Position numbers and translations under genes: made by a program. Shown here piece after piece: positions 18,834 through 28,896 of a DNA stretch of 64,000 nucleotides (position 1 is the stretch's first letter; each line of letters begins with the position of its first letter). The notes under the pieces are model-generated. The model searched no databases, was not told where the DNA came from, and was given only the letters and a program-made list of their open reading frames with translations. The stretch spans positions 1 to 64,000 of the forward strand of contig NZ_JAQNDA010000013.1 in assembly GCF_028369065.1 (NCBI RefSeq), read 5' to 3'. The DNA is from Marinobacter sp. SS21. Its GTDB lineage: Bacteria > Pseudomonadota > Gammaproteobacteria > Pseudomonadales > Oleiphilaceae.

Positions 18834-18857
18834 AAAACGCCCCAAAAGGGGCGTTTT
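18834..18857. terminator. Intrinsic terminator of polA
   Basis: A 10-bp perfect stem (18834-18843 with 18848-18857) with loop AAAA. On the minus strand it is followed by a T7 run, so it ends the polA transcript, whose stop codon is 31 bp upstream. The rest of 18634-18888 shows nothing recognisable. Confidence 0.88.
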
Positions 18858-18888
18858 CTCGTGGAGTTGCACCGTTCTGGAGCGGTGT

Positions 18889-21612
18889 TTAGTGGGCTTC
18901 GTCCCAGTTGTTGCCGGAGCCTGCCTCCACCAGTAATGGCACCTTGAGTTCGGCAGCCGCCGACATGCGCTCGACCAGGCCCTGGCGCACCGTCTCCAAT
19001 GCCTCTGCTTTGACTTCCAGGATGAGTTCGTCGTGGACCTGCATGATCATCCGAGCCTGATCCGGGTGGTCGCGCAGCAACCAGTCTTCCACCTCAAGCA
19101 TGGCACGTTTGATGATGTCGGCGGCCGTGCCCTGCATTGGGGCGTTGATGGCCGTTCGTTCCGCCGCCTGCTGCATCTGTTTGTTGCGGGCATTGATTTC
19201 TGGCAGGTACAGGCGTCGGCCGAACAGGGTTTCGACGTAGCCATCGTCATGGGCCTGTCGGCGAATGTTGTCCATGTAGCTCAGCACGCCGGGGTAACGC
19301 TCAAAGTAGCGGTCGATGTATTGTTGGGCGACCTTGCGCTCAATATCCAGTTGTCGGGACAGGCCAAACGCGGACATGCCGTAGATCAGGCCGAAATTGA
19401 TCGCCTTGGCGCTGCGTCGCTGGTCAGCGGACACCTCTGCGAGATTGACATTGAAGACCTCGGCGGCGGTGGCGCGGTGAATGTCCTCGCCATGGGCAAA
19501 TGCCTCCAGCAGCCCCTTGTCCTGCGACAGGTGCGCCATGATGCGCAGCTCGATCTGGGAGTAATCCGCCGCCACCAACTGGTAGCCGTCCGGGGCGACG
19601 AACGCCTGGCGGATACGCCGGCCCTGAGGGGTGCGAATGGGAATGTTCTGCAGGTTGGGCTCGGTGGAGGACAGGCGTCCGGTGGCTGCCACCGCCTGGT
19701 GGTAGGAGGTATGGATACGGCCGGTGCGTGGGCTGATCATGCCGGGCAGGCTGTCGGTGTAGGTGGACTTGAGCTTGCTCAGGCTGCGGTGTTCCAGGAT
19801 CAGCCGGGGCAGGGCGTGGTCGTGCGCCAGTTCCTGCAGCACGGGTTCGGCGGTGGAGGGCGCGCCCTTGGGCGTCTTCTTCACCACGGGCAGTCCCAGC
19901 TTGTCATAGAAGATAGCCTGCAGCTGCTTGGGGGAGCCCAGGTTGAACTGTTCCCCGGCCTCCTGGTAGGCCTCCTGCTCCAGCTCGGCCATGCGTGCGG
20001 CCAGTTCCTGGCTCTGGACCTTCAGGCGTTCGGCGTCAACCAGTGCGCCTCGCTGCTCCATGCGGGACAGCACCGGAACCAGCGGCAGATCAATCTGCTC
20101 GTACACTTCCTGCAGGCGGCCGGTGTCGGCGAGCTTGGGGCGCAACGCCTGGTGCAGTCGCAGGGTGATGTCGGCATCCTCGGCGGCGTAAGGGGCGGCC
20201 TGGTCCAGTTCGATCTGGTTGAAGGTGAGTTGCTTGGCGCCCTTACCGGCGATGTCCTCGAATTTGATGGTCTTCAGGCCGAGATATTTCAGCGCCAGGG
20301 TGTCCATGTCGTGCCGGGAGCCGACCGAATTGAGCACGTAGGACTCAAGCATGGTGTCCTCGGCGATGCCGTCAAGGCAGATGCCATGGTTGGCCAGCAC
20401 GTTTTTGTCGTACTTCAGGTTCTGGCCGACCTTGAGCCGTTGCGGGTTCTCCAGCAGCGGCTTGAGCTTGGCCAGGGTCTGGTCGCGGTCCAGTTGCTCC
20501 GGCGCGCCCAGGTAGTCATGGGCCAGCGGCAGATAGGCGGCTTCGCCCGGTTCGATGGCAAAAGAGACGCCGACCACCTCGGCCTTGGAGTAGTTCAGGC
20601 TGGTGGTCTCGGTATCGAAGGCGAACAGCGGCGCGCGCTCCAGCCGGCTGAGCCAGTGCTCCAGATCCGCTTCCGTGGTGATGGTCTGATAGTTCTTCTC
20701 AATCTCTTCGGTCTGTGCCTGCTCCGGATTGGGGGCGTCGCTGGCCTGGCCGGGGTGGTTCAGTTCCGCCACCCAGGTCTTGAACTCATACTCCTTGAAC
20801 AGGGTGAGCAGGGCTTCGTCGTCCTGGGGTTGGTGCGCCAGTTCCTGCAGTCCGAACTCCAGTTCCACATCGGTCTTGATGGTGGCCAGTTCCCGGCTCA
20901 GCGGCAGTTGCGGCAACGCCTGGCGCAGGTTTTCGCCGATCTTGCCCTTGATCTCGTCGGCATTTTCGACCAGCTGATCAAGATTGTCGTAAGCCTGCAG
21001 CCATTTCACAGCTGTCTTGGGGCCGCACTTGTTGACCCCGGGAATGTTGTCCACGGTGTCGCCGACCAGGGTCAGGTAATCGATGATCTGCTCCGGGCTG
21101 ACGCCGAACTTTGTCGCCACCCCGTCCCGGTCCATGCGGGTGTCGGTCATGGTGTTGATCAGGGTGACGTGGTCGCTGACCAGCTGTGCCATGTCCTTGT
21201 CGCCGGTACTGATCACCACGTCGATGCCCTTGCTGGTGGCTTCCTCGGCCAGGGTGCCGATGACATCGTCCGCTTCGACTCCGGACACAATCAGCAGCGG
21301 CAGGCCCATGGCGCGAATGATCTGGTGTATGGGTTCGATCTGGCTGGCCAGGTCTTCCGGCATGGGGGGGCGATTGGCTTTGTAGGCGTCGTAAAGATCG
21401 TGACGGAAGGTCTTGCCCTTGGCATCGAAGACCACCACCACCCGCGACCCTGGAAAGTCCTGTTCCAGGCGGCGGATCATGCTGATCACGCCCTTAATGG
21501 CGCCGGTGGGCTGGTTTTTGCTGGTCATCAGCGGCGGCAGCGCGTGGAAGGCGCGGAACAGGTAGGAAGAACCGTCGACGAGTACGATCGGCGGTGTCGG
21601 CTGCTGGCTCAT
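18889..21612 (-). CDS. polA: DNA polymerase I
   Basis: A 907-aa replication and repair polymerase. The N-terminal 5'-3' flap nuclease domain (about 1-290) begins with LVDGSSYLFRAFHALPP. The middle 3'-5' exonuclease (about 310-490) keeps the DEDDy residues (FDTETTSL, LKYDKNVL, YAAEDADITL), so proofreading should be active. The family A polymerase domain carries DYSQIELRIMAHLS, RRSAKAINFGLIYGMS and the catalytic MQVHDELILEV. It is divergent from a DUF2782 gene, the arrangement seen in Pseudomonas. Confidence 0.98.
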   Translation of the reverse strand: MSQQPTPPIVLVDGSSYLFRAFHALPPLMTSKNQPTGAIKGVISMIRRLEQDFPGSRVVVVFDAKGKTFRHDLYDAYKANRPPMPEDLASQIEPIHQIIRAMGLPLLIVSGVEADDVIGTLAEEATSKGIDVVISTGDKDMAQLVSDHVTLINTMTDTRMDRDGVATKFGVSPEQIIDYLTLVGDTVDNIPGVNKCGPKTAVKWLQAYDNLDQLVENADEIKGKIGENLRQALPQLPLSRELATIKTDVELEFGLQELAHQPQDDEALLTLFKEYEFKTWVAELNHPGQASDAPNPEQAQTEEIEKNYQTITTEADLEHWLSRLERAPLFAFDTETTSLNYSKAEVVGVSFAIEPGEAAYLPLAHDYLGAPEQLDRDQTLAKLKPLLENPQRLKVGQNLKYDKNVLANHGICLDGIAEDTMLESYVLNSVGSRHDMDTLALKYLGLKTIKFEDIAGKGAKQLTFNQIELDQAAPYAAEDADITLRLHQALRPKLADTGRLQEVYEQIDLPLVPVLSRMEQRGALVDAERLKVQSQELAARMAELEQEAYQEAGEQFNLGSPKQLQAIFYDKLGLPVVKKTPKGAPSTAEPVLQELAHDHALPRLILEHRSLSKLKSTYTDSLPGMISPRTGRIHTSYHQAVAATGRLSSTEPNLQNIPIRTPQGRRIRQAFVAPDGYQLVAADYSQIELRIMAHLSQDKGLLEAFAHGEDIHRATAAEVFNVNLAEVSADQRRSAKAINFGLIYGMSAFGLSRQLDIERKVAQQYIDRYFERYPGVLSYMDNIRRQAHDDGYVETLFGRRLYLPEINARNKQMQQAAERTAINAPMQGTAADIIKRAMLEVEDWLLRDHPDQARMIMQVHDELILEVKAEALETVRQGLVERMSAAAELKVPLLVEAGSGNNWDEAH

Positions 21613-21698
21613 GTCAAATCAATTCCGGATTCTGATTGAAGCGTGGATGGTCTTGTGCAACTCTGGGATAAAGCGTCGGTTTCCGAGCAGAGGTTACC

Positions 21699-22052
21699 AT
21701 GAAAACGTTACGAATCCCCGGTTTCAGCCTGCTGTTGGTCGCGCTTCCAATAGCTGCGCTGCCCATAGTGGCGGCAGGCCAGCAGGCCGATCTGCCGGAG
21801 GGGGTGGCGGTACCGGAAACGCCGGTGCTCGCGCCGGAATATCGCTCCGCGCCCCAGGAGCCCCAGGTGATCATCCGCGGCGGGGAGCAGCAGGTGATTT
21901 ACGAGTATCGGGTGAATGGCGAAATTGTCGAAATCAAAGTGGTGCCCAAAGCCGGCCCGCCCTACTATCTGGTGCCTGCCGACGGCGGTGGCTGGTCGCG
22001 CACCTCCCAGTCCCGGATTCTGGTGCCCAGCTGGGTGATTTTTCGCTGGTAG
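21699..22052 (+). CDS. DUF2782 family exported protein
   Basis: A 117-aa protein with an N-terminal signal peptide (hydrophobic residues about 8-26, cleavage near VAAGQQ). A short beta-rich domain follows containing YEYRVNGEIVEIKVVPKAGPPYYLV, which is the DUF2782 core. It sits divergently next to polA as in Pseudomonas. It is probably periplasmic; function unknown. Confidence 0.85.
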   Translation: MKTLRIPGFSLLLVALPIAALPIVAAGQQADLPEGVAVPETPVLAPEYRSAPQEPQVIIRGGEQQVIYEYRVNGEIVEIKVVPKAGPPYYLVPADGGGWSRTSQSRILVPSWVIFRW

Positions 22053-22065
22053 GCGTCCGCCCTGG

Positions 22066-22566
22066 TCAAATCAGATCGACTTTAATCACCTCTGATTTGC
22101 GGCTTTCCAGGCCGCTGTTATCCCGTGCCGTAATGGCAAAATCGTAGGCGCCGGACTCAAAGTCAGCGAGTGGGTAGCGGGTGTTATCGGCGCCGTCCAC
22201 GTCAATCCACTGAAACGCCTGTGTATGCCGGAACCGGTAATAGAGCCGGTAGCCTTGGATTTCACTGAGGTACAGGGCGCTGCCGTTCTCCCGGGTCAAG
22301 GGTGCCGTCCATTCCAGGGTCGGACGCGGCGCCTCTGCCACCTCCCGCGAACCGGGGGCTGGCGTTGGATTGGCGAGAGGGGATTCGAAGGTCCGTTTGA
22401 AGGTGTTGAGCACCTTGCCTTCCCGCTGTGCCGCCGCTGTGGCGGCGTCCGGCGAGCGGGCGGTGGTGCCGGACTCGTCTTGGCAGCCCGCCACAAACAG
22501 CAAGCTGGCGAGGCTGGCGGAGGCCATGGTGCGGACGATTGGCCGGGCTAGTCGGGGAAATCGCAT
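22066..22566 (-). CDS. Lipoprotein with fibronectin type III-like domain
   Basis: A 166-aa predicted lipoprotein: signal peptide with lipobox LFVAGC, lipidated Cys28, +2 Gln favouring the outer membrane by the E. coli rule. After a low-complexity linker, residues about 75-166 form a single FnIII-like fold (PTLEWTAPL, YRLYYRF, YDFAITARDNSGLES). ATG at 22566 has GAGGA upstream and is preferred over a longer frame. It is convergent with the DUF2782 gene (13 bp apart). The partner is unknown. Confidence 0.8.
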   Translation of the reverse strand: MRFPRLARPIVRTMASASLASLLFVAGCQDESGTTARSPDAATAAAQREGKVLNTFKRTFESPLANPTPAPGSREVAEAPRPTLEWTAPLTRENGSALYLSEIQGYRLYYRFRHTQAFQWIDVDGADNTRYPLADFESGAYDFAITARDNSGLESRKSEVIKVDLI

Positions 22567-22916
22567 GGCTTGTCCTCGTTGGCCCCTTCCTGGGGCGGTC
22601 GGCGGAATGAGAGGCTGGCCTGAATAATGCGGGGAGGCTGGTCCAGAAAATCCAGTCCCGATTATGCGCAACCGGAGTGAGTCATCAAATGACGAAGTTG
22701 TAACGAAGTGGGTGGCGGGCGTGGCGGCAGCGCTCCGGCGGCCACAGGCCGCGGCTCGCCTGCCGGAACGGTGCATATCGTGCTCCAGGTCTGGCGTGGT
22801 TTAGTATGAACATTCTAATTTTTGACTTTACTCTCCTACATGAATCGGAACGCCGGTAGGGAAATGCCGGGCATTCAAATCGTGTTAAGTAACCACTTAC
22901 GATCAGGAGAGTCACG
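22567..22916. other. Intergenic region (350 bp)
   Basis: A divergent region between the lipoprotein gene and the 137-aa helical protein gene. Only a lone -35-like TTGACT (22827-22832) and a small inverted repeat GTAA-CCAC-TTAC near 22890 were noticed. No RNA gene or ORF is supported. Confidence 0.35.
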
Positions 22917-23330
22917 ATGGGTAAGCTCAAGTCTTATCAAGAGCAACTTCAGGATATCGTTGCCAAGGGTATCAACACTGCGGAAGAACAGCAGAAGAAG
23001 CTGGCTGCCAAGCCGTTTGAGTACGCCGAGAAGCTGGAAAGCGAAGTGCGTGAATACAGCGTCAAGTCGCTGCGTGAGCGTTACGACGGTTACAGCGTCT
23101 CGCTGTTCGAGCAGCTGCGTGGCCTGAACAGCCGTTTCGGCAGCTTTGCCGGTGAGCTGGTGGCTCGTATCGAGAAAGAAGCCGCCGAAAGCGCTGACGC
23201 CGTCGTCGAAGCTGTCGAGGAAGTCGCGGAAGAAGTGACCGAGACCGCCGAAGCTGTAAAGAAAACTGTGACTGAAAAGAAACCAGCAGCCAAGAAGTCG
23301 GCTGCCAAGAAGGCTTCAACTACCGCCTGA
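22917..23330 (+). CDS. Phasin-like helical protein with Lys/Ala-rich tail
   Basis: A 137-aa protein, almost wholly helical. Residues about 1-95 are amphipathic and phasin-like (YQEQLQDIVAKG, LFEQLRGLNSRFGSFAGELVARI). An acidic stretch of Glu/Val/Ala repeats (about 90-113) leads into a histone H1-like basic tail of AAKK repeats. A strong GGAGA Shine-Dalgarno and a downstream terminator suggest a well-expressed monocistronic gene. Possible roles are binding to storage-granule or lipid surfaces, or nucleic-acid binding through the tail; no firm family assignment is made. Confidence 0.75.
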   Translation: MGKLKSYQEQLQDIVAKGINTAEEQQKKLAAKPFEYAEKLESEVREYSVKSLRERYDGYSVSLFEQLRGLNSRFGSFAGELVARIEKEAAESADAVVEAVEEVAEEVTETAEAVKKTVTEKKPAAKKSAAKKASTTA

Positions 23331-23354
23331 TTTCGGCGTTAGTCAGTGGTCACA

Positions 23355-23382
23355 AAATGGGTCGCCTTAGGGCGGCCCATTT
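23355..23382 (+). terminator. Intrinsic terminator of the phasin-like gene
   Basis: A 12-bp stem with one G.U pair (23355-23366 with 23371-23382) and loop TTAG, ending in ATTTG, 24 bp after the stop codon. The T-run is short, so termination may be partial. Confidence 0.65.
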
Positions 23383-23449
23383 GCGTTAGGGGCTGAGCGC
23401 ACAGTTGGCTAACCAGGGGCGGGCGGTTTAGGGGGGAATCCCCCGATGG

Positions 23450-24100
23450 CTAGGGGGTCGGATTGGGCTCGCTGTCGTAAGGCAGGGTGGCCGGCTCGCC
23501 GGTGATCGTTTCGAGGCGGATGATGTCTTCGACAAAGCGTGCACGAACTTTGTCGATCTCCGCATTCTGTTCGGCGATTTCCTGTTCTACATCGAGGATC
23601 TGGTTCTGCAGTCGCTGGATCTTCTGCAGGGTTGCTGCGGGAATATCGCGGCCCGAGCGCTCCAGGTTCGCTGCTCGTGTCTGTTCGCTATCAAGCTGAT
23701 TGGCCAGCACGGAGATGCTGCCTCGCTTGAGTTGACCAAAGCTCTCGAGCTCCTGCAGCTTGCGTTCCATGGCTCGAACGGCTTCGTCCGGGTGGCTGAA
23801 CCGCTTCAGTAGGGCAAGGTCGCGCTCCTGCTGCAGTTGCAGCTGGTGTTGCCGGGCTACCTCGGCTTCCCGTGCGGCGATTTCTTCTGGGGTGGGCGCA
23901 GGGGCAATGGTATTGATGACTCGGCCCCTGTTGTCGAGTATTTCATAGCCGCGCTGCGAGGCCTGCTGGGGTACGGTGCTGCTGATTACGGTCCGACCAT
24001 TCTCGTCTTTGTAGCGGTACATGCGTGCGTCCGCGATGGTCGCTGCCAATAGCAGCGAGACCGCGAGCGCCGAGCTGAGAATGTTCGTTGTGCGTTTCAT
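23450..24100 (-). CDS. DUF4124-type exported protein with coiled coil
   Basis: A 216-aa protein: signal peptide (about 1-25, cleavage near IADARM), then a DUF4124-like module (MYRYKDENGRTVISSTVP), then a long charged coiled coil (about 70-200) rich in Gln/Glu/Arg. It is probably periplasmic. ATG at 24100 coincides with the signal-peptide start; the longer frame is not supported and the Shine-Dalgarno is weak. It lies 92 bp downstream of pyrE on the same strand... its own start is downstream-independent of pyrE's stop at 24193. Function unknown. Confidence 0.8.
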   Translation of the reverse strand: MKRTTNILSSALAVSLLLAATIADARMYRYKDENGRTVISSTVPQQASQRGYEILDNRGRVINTIAPAPTPEEIAAREAEVARQHQLQLQQERDLALLKRFSHPDEAVRAMERKLQELESFGQLKRGSISVLANQLDSEQTRAANLERSGRDIPAATLQKIQRLQNQILDVEQEIAEQNAEIDKVRARFVEDIIRLETITGEPATLPYDSEPNPTP

Positions 24101-24192
24101 AGATCGACGGAGTCGCTCCGGTAATGACGTCGCAGTTGACCGCATCTGTCCAGCCGCAGTGCGCATCCAGTTGTCAGATTAGCAAAAGGCCA

Positions 24193-24831
24193 TTAGATGC
24201 CATAGCGCTCCCGATAGGCTGCCACACGTTGAGCGTGGTCGTCGAAACCTGGTTGGGATTGCAGATAGGACAGCACTTGCTCCAGCTTGATGATACTGAC
24301 CACCGGAATCTGGTAGTCCTGCTCCACTTCCTGAATGGCGGACAGCGTGCCGTTGCCGCGCTCCTGGCGGTCGAGCGCGATCAGCACGCCTGCCGGTTGG
24401 GCGCCGGCCGCGTGAATCAGGTCGATGGATTCGCGGATGGCGGTACCGGCGGTGATGACGTCGTCGATGATCAGCACCTTGCCGGCCAGCGGTGCGCCGA
24501 CAATGTTGCCGCCCTCGCCGTGGTCCTTCTTCTCTTTTCGGTTGAAGGCGAAGGGGCGGTTATCGCCGGCCTGGGAGAGGGCCAGTGCGGTGGTGCAGGC
24601 CAGTGGTATGCCCTTATAGGCAGGCCCGAAAATAATGTCATAATTCAAGCCGCTACGTTGCAGGGCCGCGGCATAGGCACGGCTGAGCTGCACCAGATCG
24701 TCGCCGGTGTTGAACAGGCCAGCGTTGAAAAAGTAGGGGCTGGTGCGCCCTGACTTGAGGGTGAATTCGCCAAAACGCAGCACGTTCCGGCTAATGGCAA
24801 AATCGATGAATTCTTGCTGATAGTCTTGCAT
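24193..24831 (-). CDS. pyrE: Orotate phosphoribosyltransferase
   Basis: A 212-aa homodimeric enzyme that converts orotate and PRPP to OMP in pyrimidine synthesis. Characteristic elements are [14 protein letters not shown], the catalytic-loop region ([12 protein letters not shown]) and the PRPP-binding motif [17 protein letters not shown] at 24831 agrees with the family start ([12 protein letters not shown]). It is divergent from crc with an 81-bp gap, as in Pseudomonas. Confidence 0.97.
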   Translation of the reverse strand: MQDYQQEFIDFAISRNVLRFGEFTLKSGRTSPYFFNAGLFNTGDDLVQLSRAYAAALQRSGLNYDIIFGPAYKGIPLACTTALALSQAGDNRPFAFNRKEKKDHGEGGNIVGAPLAGKVLIIDDVITAGTAIRESIDLIHAAGAQPAGVLIALDRQERGNGTLSAIQEVEQDYQIPVVSIIKLEQVLSYLQSQPGFDDHAQRVAAYRERYGI

Positions 24832-24912
24832 GACAAGGCTTCTGGCGAGGTAGGTTCTTTTAAATATGGCTAAAACCGGTATCATACACACAAACCGAAT
24901 CAGGGAACACGT

Positions 24913-25719
24913 ATGCGGGTAGTATCAATCAGCGTCAATGGCCTCGAGCAGGCCATTGAGCGAGGCTTTTTCGACTGGCTGGGCAGGCAGGATGCTGACG
25001 TGGTGTGCGTTCAGGATCATCGCATGCGCGCCTACGAAATTGAGGATCGTCAGCTGATTCCGGAGGGTTACGAAGCCTACTTTATCGACGGTGAGCGCAA
25101 CGAGGACGGCGGTGTCGGTATCTACACCCGTCACTTCCCCAAGGCCATCATGTATGGCTTTGCCAACGAGCAGGCCGATCGGGAAGGTCGTTTCATCCAG
25201 GCGGACTTCGACAAAGTCAGTGTGGCCTGTGTGTTGGCGCCTTCGGCGTTGGGCCAGGAGGATGAGGCCATTGGCGAGGACGACCTGACCGCGCTGGACC
25301 ATAAGGATGCCTTTATGGACGCCTTCGGTCTGCATATGCAGAAGACCCTGCGTAAGCGCCGCCAGTTTATTTTCTGCGCCAACCTGCAGACGGCCCATCA
25401 TGTGACCGACGCCAGTTCCCGCTACCACAAGCTCGATGTGTCCGGGTTTCTGCCCCACGAGCGGGCCTGGCTGGATCGGTTGTTTGACGAGATGGGGTGT
25501 GTTGATGCCTTCCGGGACATCAACAAGCAGAGCAATCAGTTTACCTGCTGGCCGGAGTGGGCCGAGGGCTGGCGGCGCAATGCCGGCATCCGCATCGACT
25601 ATCAGCTGTTGACCCCCGGCATTCGCAAGACCATCCTCGACGGCTGGATCGATAACGAGACCCGCTTCTCCGATCACGCCCCGGTGATCATGGATTACGA
25701 CATCGAGATCGGTCTCTGA
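24913..25719 (+). CDS. crc: Catabolite repression control protein Crc
   Basis: A 268-aa protein of the exonuclease III/endonuclease-phosphatase fold. Position between pyrE and rph and overall similarity identify it as the Crc orthologue, which with Hfq represses translation of catabolic mRNAs. Catalysis looks lost: the metal-binding Glu of ExoIII is Asp35 (VCVQDHR) and the GDxN motif is replaced by CANLQ (about 155-159), though the terminal SDHAPV is kept. AGGGA precedes the ATG. The opposing RNA, crcZ, lies at the right end of this window. An ExoIII-like nuclease is the alternative, considered less likely. Confidence 0.85.
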   Translation: MRVVSISVNGLEQAIERGFFDWLGRQDADVVCVQDHRMRAYEIEDRQLIPEGYEAYFIDGERNEDGGVGIYTRHFPKAIMYGFANEQADREGRFIQADFDKVSVACVLAPSALGQEDEAIGEDDLTALDHKDAFMDAFGLHMQKTLRKRRQFIFCANLQTAHHVTDASSRYHKLDVSGFLPHERAWLDRLFDEMGCVDAFRDINKQSNQFTCWPEWAEGWRRNAGIRIDYQLLTPGIRKTILDGWIDNETRFSDHAPVIMDYDIEIGL

Positions 25720-25743
25720 TACCGATGCTGGTATAGACCGTCC

Positions 25744-25777
25744 GCGTGTCCGGGGTCAGCGACCTTGCCGGACACGC
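25744..25777. terminator. Possible bidirectional terminator between crc and rph
   Basis: A perfect 10-bp inverted repeat (25744-25753 with 25768-25777) with a 14-nt loop in the convergent crc-rph gap. There is no T-run, so it may slow or end transcription inefficiently. Confidence 0.4.
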
Positions 25778-25887
25778 TACAGGCCTATCCCGGTGCGCTC
25801 GTCTGTGGCCCTCCCTGGCCGGAGACGGTCCGGAAAGCTCTTCCTCAACGAACCCGCTTACTTCAGCCTGGTATCAACCAGATGGCG

Positions 25888-26604
25888 TCAGTCTTCCAGT
25901 GCCGCCTTCTGGATGGCAAACACCTTTTCAATGCCCTGCCGGGCCATGGCCATCATGGCGTCCAGCTCATCCTGAGCGAACGGCGCGCCCTCAGCGGTGC
26001 CCTGGATTTCGATGAAACCACCCTGGTCGGTCATGATTACGTTCATGTCGGTTTCGGCGGTGGAATCTTCCGGGTAATCCAGATCGGTCACCGGCACGCC
26101 CTGGTAGATGCCGACGGACAGTGCCGCCACCATTTGCTGGAGCGGCGAGGTCTTCAGTCGGCCCTGTTTGACCAGGTGGTTGAGTGCGTCCACCAGCGCG
26201 ACACAGCCGCCGGTGATGGCGGCGGTACGAGTGCCGCCATCGGCCTGAATGACGTCGCAGTCGATGGTGATGGTGTGCTCGCCGAGGGCACGGAGGTCAA
26301 CGGCGGCCCGGAGTGAACGGCCGATCAGCCGCTGGATCTCCACGGTGCGCCCACCCTGCTTGCCGCGGGCGGCTTCGCGACCCATGCGCGAGCCGGTGGA
26401 GCGGGGCAGCATGCCGTATTCGGCGGTAACCCAGCCTTTGCCTTCGCCCCGCAGGAACGGAGGCACCTTGTTTTCCACCGAGGCGGTGCAGATTACTTTG
26501 GTGTCGCCAAACTCCACCAGCACCGAGCCTTCGGCGTGACGGGTGTAGTGGCGGGTGATTCGGATGTCTCTGGGTTGTTCCGGCGTTCTTCCGCTAGGGC
26601 GCAT
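25888..26604 (-). CDS. rph: Ribonuclease PH
   Basis: A 238-aa phosphorolytic 3'-5' exoribonuclease that trims tRNA 3' ends. The full-length protein starts [20 protein letters not shown] and carries [18 protein letters not shown], the [24 protein letters not shown] phosphate/RNA-binding region split by Arg residues, and [18 protein letters not shown]. The C terminus appears intact, unlike the frameshifted rph of E. coli K-12. ATG at 26604 is the family start. Confidence 0.96.
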   Translation of the reverse strand: MRPSGRTPEQPRDIRITRHYTRHAEGSVLVEFGDTKVICTASVENKVPPFLRGEGKGWVTAEYGMLPRSTGSRMGREAARGKQGGRTVEIQRLIGRSLRAAVDLRALGEHTITIDCDVIQADGGTRTAAITGGCVALVDALNHLVKQGRLKTSPLQQMVAALSVGIYQGVPVTDLDYPEDSTAETDMNVIMTDQGGFIEIQGTAEGAPFAQDELDAMMAMARQGIEKVFAIQKAALED

Positions 26605-26825
26605 AGGTAGAATGTCCTGCTGGTGCGTGGCGCTGACCGGGCGTGCCGGTGCGGTGAATGGAAAGGGGCGGCAGTATATCACGGGGCGGTGTCACTGAAT
26701 AAACGACGGCGCTGCCATTGGCCGGAAGGCGGTGCAGTGGCGGTAGGCGTCGGTAAGTTCGCGGCGGTGGCCAGCACACTGCTAAACTAGAGGGCATCTG
26801 TATTTACTCAGCTTTCGGAGCCGCC

Positions 26826-27692
26826 ATGATCAGAAGTATGACCGCTTTTTCCCGTCAGGATGCTCAGGGCGAATGGGGCGCATTGACCTGCGAGATCCGG
26901 GCCGTTAACCATCGCTATCTGGAGCCTTCGTTCCGGTTGCCGGACTCGCTGCGGGAGCTGGAGAACCGGTTTCGCGAACATCTGCGCAGCCAGTTGAAAC
27001 GGGGCAAGGTGGACGTGGGCGTGCGCATTCAGCTGGCGGATTCCGCCGAGCAATCGTTTGTGATCAACCATGATCTGGCGGAGGCGCTGAACGATGCGGC
27101 CAACCAGATCAACCGGATTCTTGACAACCCTGCCCACATCAATGCCCTTGATATCATGCGCTGGCCCGGCGTCATGGCCTCGCCGGAGCAGGATATGGAA
27201 CCGATCCGGGCGGCTGCGATCAGTCTGTTCGAGCGTACCGTCGCCGACTTGATGGAGGCCCGTGAGCGCGAGGGTGAACGTCTGCGGCCTTTGTTCGAGG
27301 AGCGGCTGGCGAGCATGCAAAAAATGGTGAAGGAGGTGCGGGCGGCGATGCCCGAGCTGCTTGAGCGGCAGGCGCGTCAGCTGCGGGAGCGGTTTCAGAA
27401 GGCGCAAGTGGAGCTGGAGCCGGATCGCTTGAGCCAGGAAATGGTGATGCTGGCCCAGAAGTCCGATGTGGCGGAGGAGCTGGACCGGCTGGATGCCCAT
27501 GTCGGTGAGGTGCTGGAAACCCTGCAAAGCAGCGACGCCATCGGCCGCCGCCTGGACTTTCTGATGCAGGAGCTCAACCGCGAAGCCAATACCCTGAGCA
27601 GCAAGTCCATCGACGCCCGGGTAACCCGGGTGGCGGTCGATCTCAAGGTGCTGATAGAGCAGATGCGGGAGCAGGTGCAGAACCTCGAGTGA
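26826..27692 (+). CDS. yicC: YicC family endoribonuclease
   Basis: A 288-aa member of the YicC/YloC family, associated with RNA turnover. Hallmarks are the N terminus MIRSMTAFSR, EIRAVNHRYLE and the C-terminal DUF1732 segment with GRRLDFLMQELNREANTLSSK. It lies upstream of gmk on the same strand, the usual arrangement, and is divergent from rph across 221 bp. Confidence 0.94.
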   Translation: MIRSMTAFSRQDAQGEWGALTCEIRAVNHRYLEPSFRLPDSLRELENRFREHLRSQLKRGKVDVGVRIQLADSAEQSFVINHDLAEALNDAANQINRILDNPAHINALDIMRWPGVMASPEQDMEPIRAAAISLFERTVADLMEAREREGERLRPLFEERLASMQKMVKEVRAAMPELLERQARQLRERFQKAQVELEPDRLSQEMVMLAQKSDVAEELDRLDAHVGEVLETLQSSDAIGRRLDFLMQELNREANTLSSKSIDARVTRVAVDLKVLIEQMREQVQNLE

Positions 27693-27721
27693 TCGCCGGG
27701 CCGGGTGCGATGCCCGGTTGA

Positions 27722-28399
<678 letters not shown>

Positions 28400-28523
28400 T
28401 ATTGGCTGTATACAAATTGAACCGGCGTCAGTAAACTACGCGGTCTGCTAAATTGCGCGTCGGCGGGAGGGATTGGCCTGCCGGTGCAAGTCACCAGTTA
28501 TCATGTTCTAGTCGGGGAGTGTT

Positions 28524-28736
28524 ATGGCTCGAGTTACCGTTGAAGATTGCCTGGAAAACGTGGATAACCGCTTTCAGCTGGTTATGTTGGCCACCAAGCG
28601 TGCCCGCCAGATTGCCACCAAGGGCCACGAACCAATGGTTCCGGAAGAAAACGACAAGCCCACCGTGTTGGCGTTGCGGGAAATTGCCGAAGGCAAGGTA
28701 ACCCGTTCCCTGCTTCAGGAAGACGACGACGAATAA
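28524..28736 (+). CDS. rpoZ: RNA polymerase omega subunit
   Basis: A 70-aa small subunit that helps assemble and stabilise the beta' subunit of RNA polymerase and forms part of a ppGpp site. The sequence [20 protein letters not shown] and the motif [11 protein letters not shown] are diagnostic. The Asp/Glu-rich C terminus is short. It lies between gmk and spoT, as is standard. Confidence 0.97.
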   Translation: MARVTVEDCLENVDNRFQLVMLATKRARQIATKGHEPMVPEENDKPTVLALREIAEGKVTRSLLQEDDDE

Positions 28737-28763
28737 AATCCGTTGTCGCCCCAGGGTGGGGCA

Positions 28764-28791
28764 TTGAATTCTGTCCATACGGTTTTATAGT
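28764..28791 (+). promoter_or_regulatory. Sigma-70-like promoter between rpoZ and spoT
   Basis: The -35 element TTGAAT (28764-28769) and -10 element TATAGT (28786-28791) are separated by 16 bp. The predicted start is about 28798, just upstream of a strong intrinsic terminator (28834-28864) that precedes spoT. Confidence 0.5.
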
Positions 28792-28833
28792 GTATAGAAA
28801 GGGCTCGGTGCCCTGACCGTAGATGGGCATCGG

Positions 28834-28864
28834 AAAACCCGGGTGCGCGCATCCGGGTTTTTTT
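28834..28864 (+). terminator. Intrinsic terminator in the rpoZ-spoT gap
   Basis: A stem of AAAACCCGG(G) paired with TCCGGGTTTT around a self-complementary TGCGCGCA apex is followed by T7. It ends only 32 bp before the spoT GTG. It therefore either ends rpoZ transcripts or acts as an attenuator of spoT. Confidence 0.85.
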
Positions 28865-28896
28865 GTCCGGCCCAGCAAGTGTCATTGGGAGGTGCG

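Noticed and set aside
19033..21639. Plus-strand 868-codon open frame opposite polA
   Set aside because: It is fully antisense to a clearly conserved polA; long open antisense frames are expected in high-GC genes with strong third-position bias.
28843..28896. ATG 28843 as spoT start
   Set aside because: It lies inside the terminator stem, lacks a Shine-Dalgarno, and the added residues are not similar to SpoT N termini.
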